A stretch of 8,113 nucleotides of DNA. Source: Candidatus Parcubacteria bacterium. GTDB taxonomy: Bacteria > Patescibacteriota > Patescibacteriia > Patescibacteriales > UBA12075. The DNA is taken from positions 1 through 8,113 of the forward strand of contig JAGLJW010000058.1 of assembly GCA_023142215.1 (NCBI GenBank), given 5' to 3'. Position numbers and translations under genes: made by a program. The notes under the pieces were generated by a model. It was not told where the DNA came from. It did not search any database and was given only the letters and a program-made list of their open reading frames with translations. Shown here in pieces: positions 6,930 through 8,113 of the stretch (positions within the stretch are counted from its first letter, which is position 1; every line of letters starts with the position of its first letter).

Positions 6930-8113
6930 TTATTGAACACTTATCTCAATAATAACAGGAATTAATAATTCTTCTTTCGGAATATTAATATTAACACCAT
7001 CACTAAAAGACGATGTTCTATTTCCTCTTATTGCAAGTACTTTGTACGTATAGGAATTACCTAAGACAACTTCTGTGTCGGTATGGTATAGATTATTAGT
7101 TTCTTGTATCATATTCCCATTTCTGTAAATATGATATTTTTCAGCAAATTCAACTTGATTCCAAGTTAAATTAACTTGTTTGAGTTCTTTGTTGTATGAA
7201 AGATTTAAATTTTGTGGAATTGCTAAATTTACAGAAACATAAAAGTAATCAATAATGGCTAGTTCTTCTTCAATATAAATTTGAACTTTCCATTTTCCAA
7301 AACTTTTAGTGTTATAAACTGAGCAATTACAAAAAACTCTCCACCAATTGTAGAGAGATCCATCTTTTCCTAGAAAAGCATAATCACTTTCAACTTTTCT
7401 TCCATCGGCATCATACCAATACCAATCAATTCTTATTCGTTTGCTGATATTGTCTAGTTGAATCCATGCATGAACTGATGTTTCACTACTGTTATTAATA
7501 GTGAATGAGGTTGTTTCATTGATTGGTAAATATGGATAATCCATATCAGCATCTTTACAAATTGTGGAACGATTTATTGTGTAATCATTTGATGATGTAA
7601 TGTTAATATTATCATCGGTTTCAGGAAGAGGTTCTAAAACTAATTCTGATTGTTGAACACTAGACATGAATATTAAAGTACTAGGAATCTCAGCACTACA
7701 TAAATTACCTAGATTATTATCATATCCATAAACTACATCTCCTTCGCCGTAATAATCAAATAATTCCTGTGAAATCTCTACGACATCGCTCCAATCATAT
7801 TTATATCCTAAGTCAAAATATACTTGTTCATTTTGAATAGGATGAAATTTATTATCATCACCGAATAGATATATCGTAGTTGAATTAATTGCCATTGATA
7901 TACAGGATATTGGACCTACTTTTGGTATTACCTGATAGGCAATTAAATCTCCTGATGAATAGTTATTTTGAGAAGGTAGAATAGATTTTTTAATTCTGCT
8001 TTCATAAATTACTTTCTCATGCAAAGGAATTTCTATGATTTGATTCCAGTCTGGAACCATCACGCAATTACTTCTGAATCCAAGCAAAGAATAAATTTGC
8101 TCGTTTGATATTG
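6930..8113 (-). CDS. Exported multidomain protein with C-terminal FN3 domain; 5' end (N-terminus) missing
   Basis: The frame stays open to the right edge (393 visible codons), so the true start lies outside. A TTG at 8087 could be taken as a start, but the preceding in-frame residues (ISNEQIYSL) belong to a repeat unit, so it is not one. The visible domains, in order, are two copies of an NEQ-[IV]-Y-x2-L-G-[FY] repeat (8007-8108 and 7731-7835), a Thr/Asn/Ser-rich spacer, and a tryptophan-rich beta domain (around 7226-7490, with IDWYWYDADGRK and FGKWKVQIYIEEELAIIDYF). A fibronectin type III domain follows (about 6984-7220, with NLTWNQVEFAEKYHIYRNG and SYTYKVLAIRG). Six cysteines are visible, including FCNC, which suggests disulfides outside the cell. 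No enzymatic motif is seen. A surface or secreted adhesion or scaffold role is inferred. The gene ends 66 bp from the convergent membrane-protein gene, with its own terminator. Confidence 0.85.
   Translation of the reverse strand, partial: ISNEQIYSLLGFRSNCVMVPDWNQIIEIPLHEKVIYESRIKKSILPSQNNYSSGDLIAYQVIPKVGPISCISMAINSTTIYLFGDDNKFHPIQNEQVYFDLGYKYDWSDVVEISQELFDYYGEGDVVYGYDNNLGNLCSAEIPSTLIFMSSVQQSELVLEPLPETDDNINITSSNDYTINRSTICKDADMDYPYLPINETTSFTINNSSETSVHAWIQLDNISKRIRIDWYWYDADGRKVESDYAFLGKDGSLYNWWRVFCNCSVYNTKSFGKWKVQIYIEEELAIIDYFYVSVNLAIPQNLNLSYNKELKQVNLTWNQVEFAEKYHIYRNGNMIQETNNLYHTDTEVVLGNSYTYKVLAIRGNRTSSFSDGVNINIPKEELLIPVIIEISVQ
7731..8108 (-). repeat. Two tandem protein-level repeat units in the exported protein
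   Basis: Unit 1 (8108-8007) reads SNEQIYSLLGF and ends HEKVI. Unit 2 (7835-7731) reads QNEQVYFDLGY and continues WSDVVEISQELF to GEGDVV. They share NEQ-[IV]-Y-x2-L-G-[FY] and an equal remaining length (23 and 24 residues). Between them lie GDLIAY and then TTIYLFGDDNKFHPI. From memory this matches a repeat common in CPR surface proteins, in which 'G-x-L-[IV]' and 'VYLI..GKKRPI' precede 'F...G..W.DV..VS..EL..Y'. Divergence at DNA level is high, so the duplication is old. Confidence 0.6.

Overview
This window comes from a very AT-rich bacterial chromosome (well under one third G+C by eye, not computed). Three things suggest a low-GC member of the Candidate Phyla Radiation (Patescibacteria), though this is inference and not proven: a large exported protein carrying a short repeat of the form NEQ-[IV]-Y-x2-L-G-[FY], which I associate with CPR cell-surface proteins; a polytopic membrane protein with a YGFDPFIHEA-type loop, familiar from the same group; and a dispersed GTCATYCTGG...CCAGGATGAC palindromic element. 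Several genes lack a clear Shine-Dalgarno sequence. No rRNA, tRNA, CRISPR array or transposase gene was recognised.

Layout, left to right. Positions 1-3986 (minus strand) are one uninterrupted coding frame with its stop beyond the left edge. It encodes the first 1328 residues of an alpha-2-macroglobulin (A2M) family protein. The unusual point is that about ten predicted transmembrane helices are inserted where a normal A2M has only the end of MG6 and its bait region. Positions 3987-4286 are non-coding. They hold a strong sigma70-type promoter for the A2M gene (TTGTTG, 17 bp, TATAAT with an extended TG), a 97-bp inverted-repeat element and a decayed half copy of that element. Positions 4287-4874 (minus) encode a CDP-alcohol phosphatidyltransferase (PgsA-like) with a complete catalytic motif. 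A 66-bp AT-rich spacer separates it from a divergent plus-strand gene at 4941-6863, which encodes a 640-residue multi-pass protein resembling GT-C glycosyltransferases. A hairpin with a T-tract at 6867-6897, oriented for the minus strand, lies between that gene and a convergent minus-strand gene. The last gene, 6930-8113, is open at the right edge and encodes the C-terminal part of an exported protein with two short tandem repeats, a tryptophan-rich beta domain and a final fibronectin type III domain.

The common theme is the cell envelope: a phospholipid head-group enzyme, a probable lipid-linked sugar transferase, a membrane-embedded A2M-like protein and a secreted multidomain protein. The genes are not one operon. 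The two left-hand minus-strand genes are separated by 300 bp with the A2M gene's own promoter, the plus-strand gene is divergent, and the last gene is convergent with it. The most notable object is the A2M protein with its polytopic insertion.
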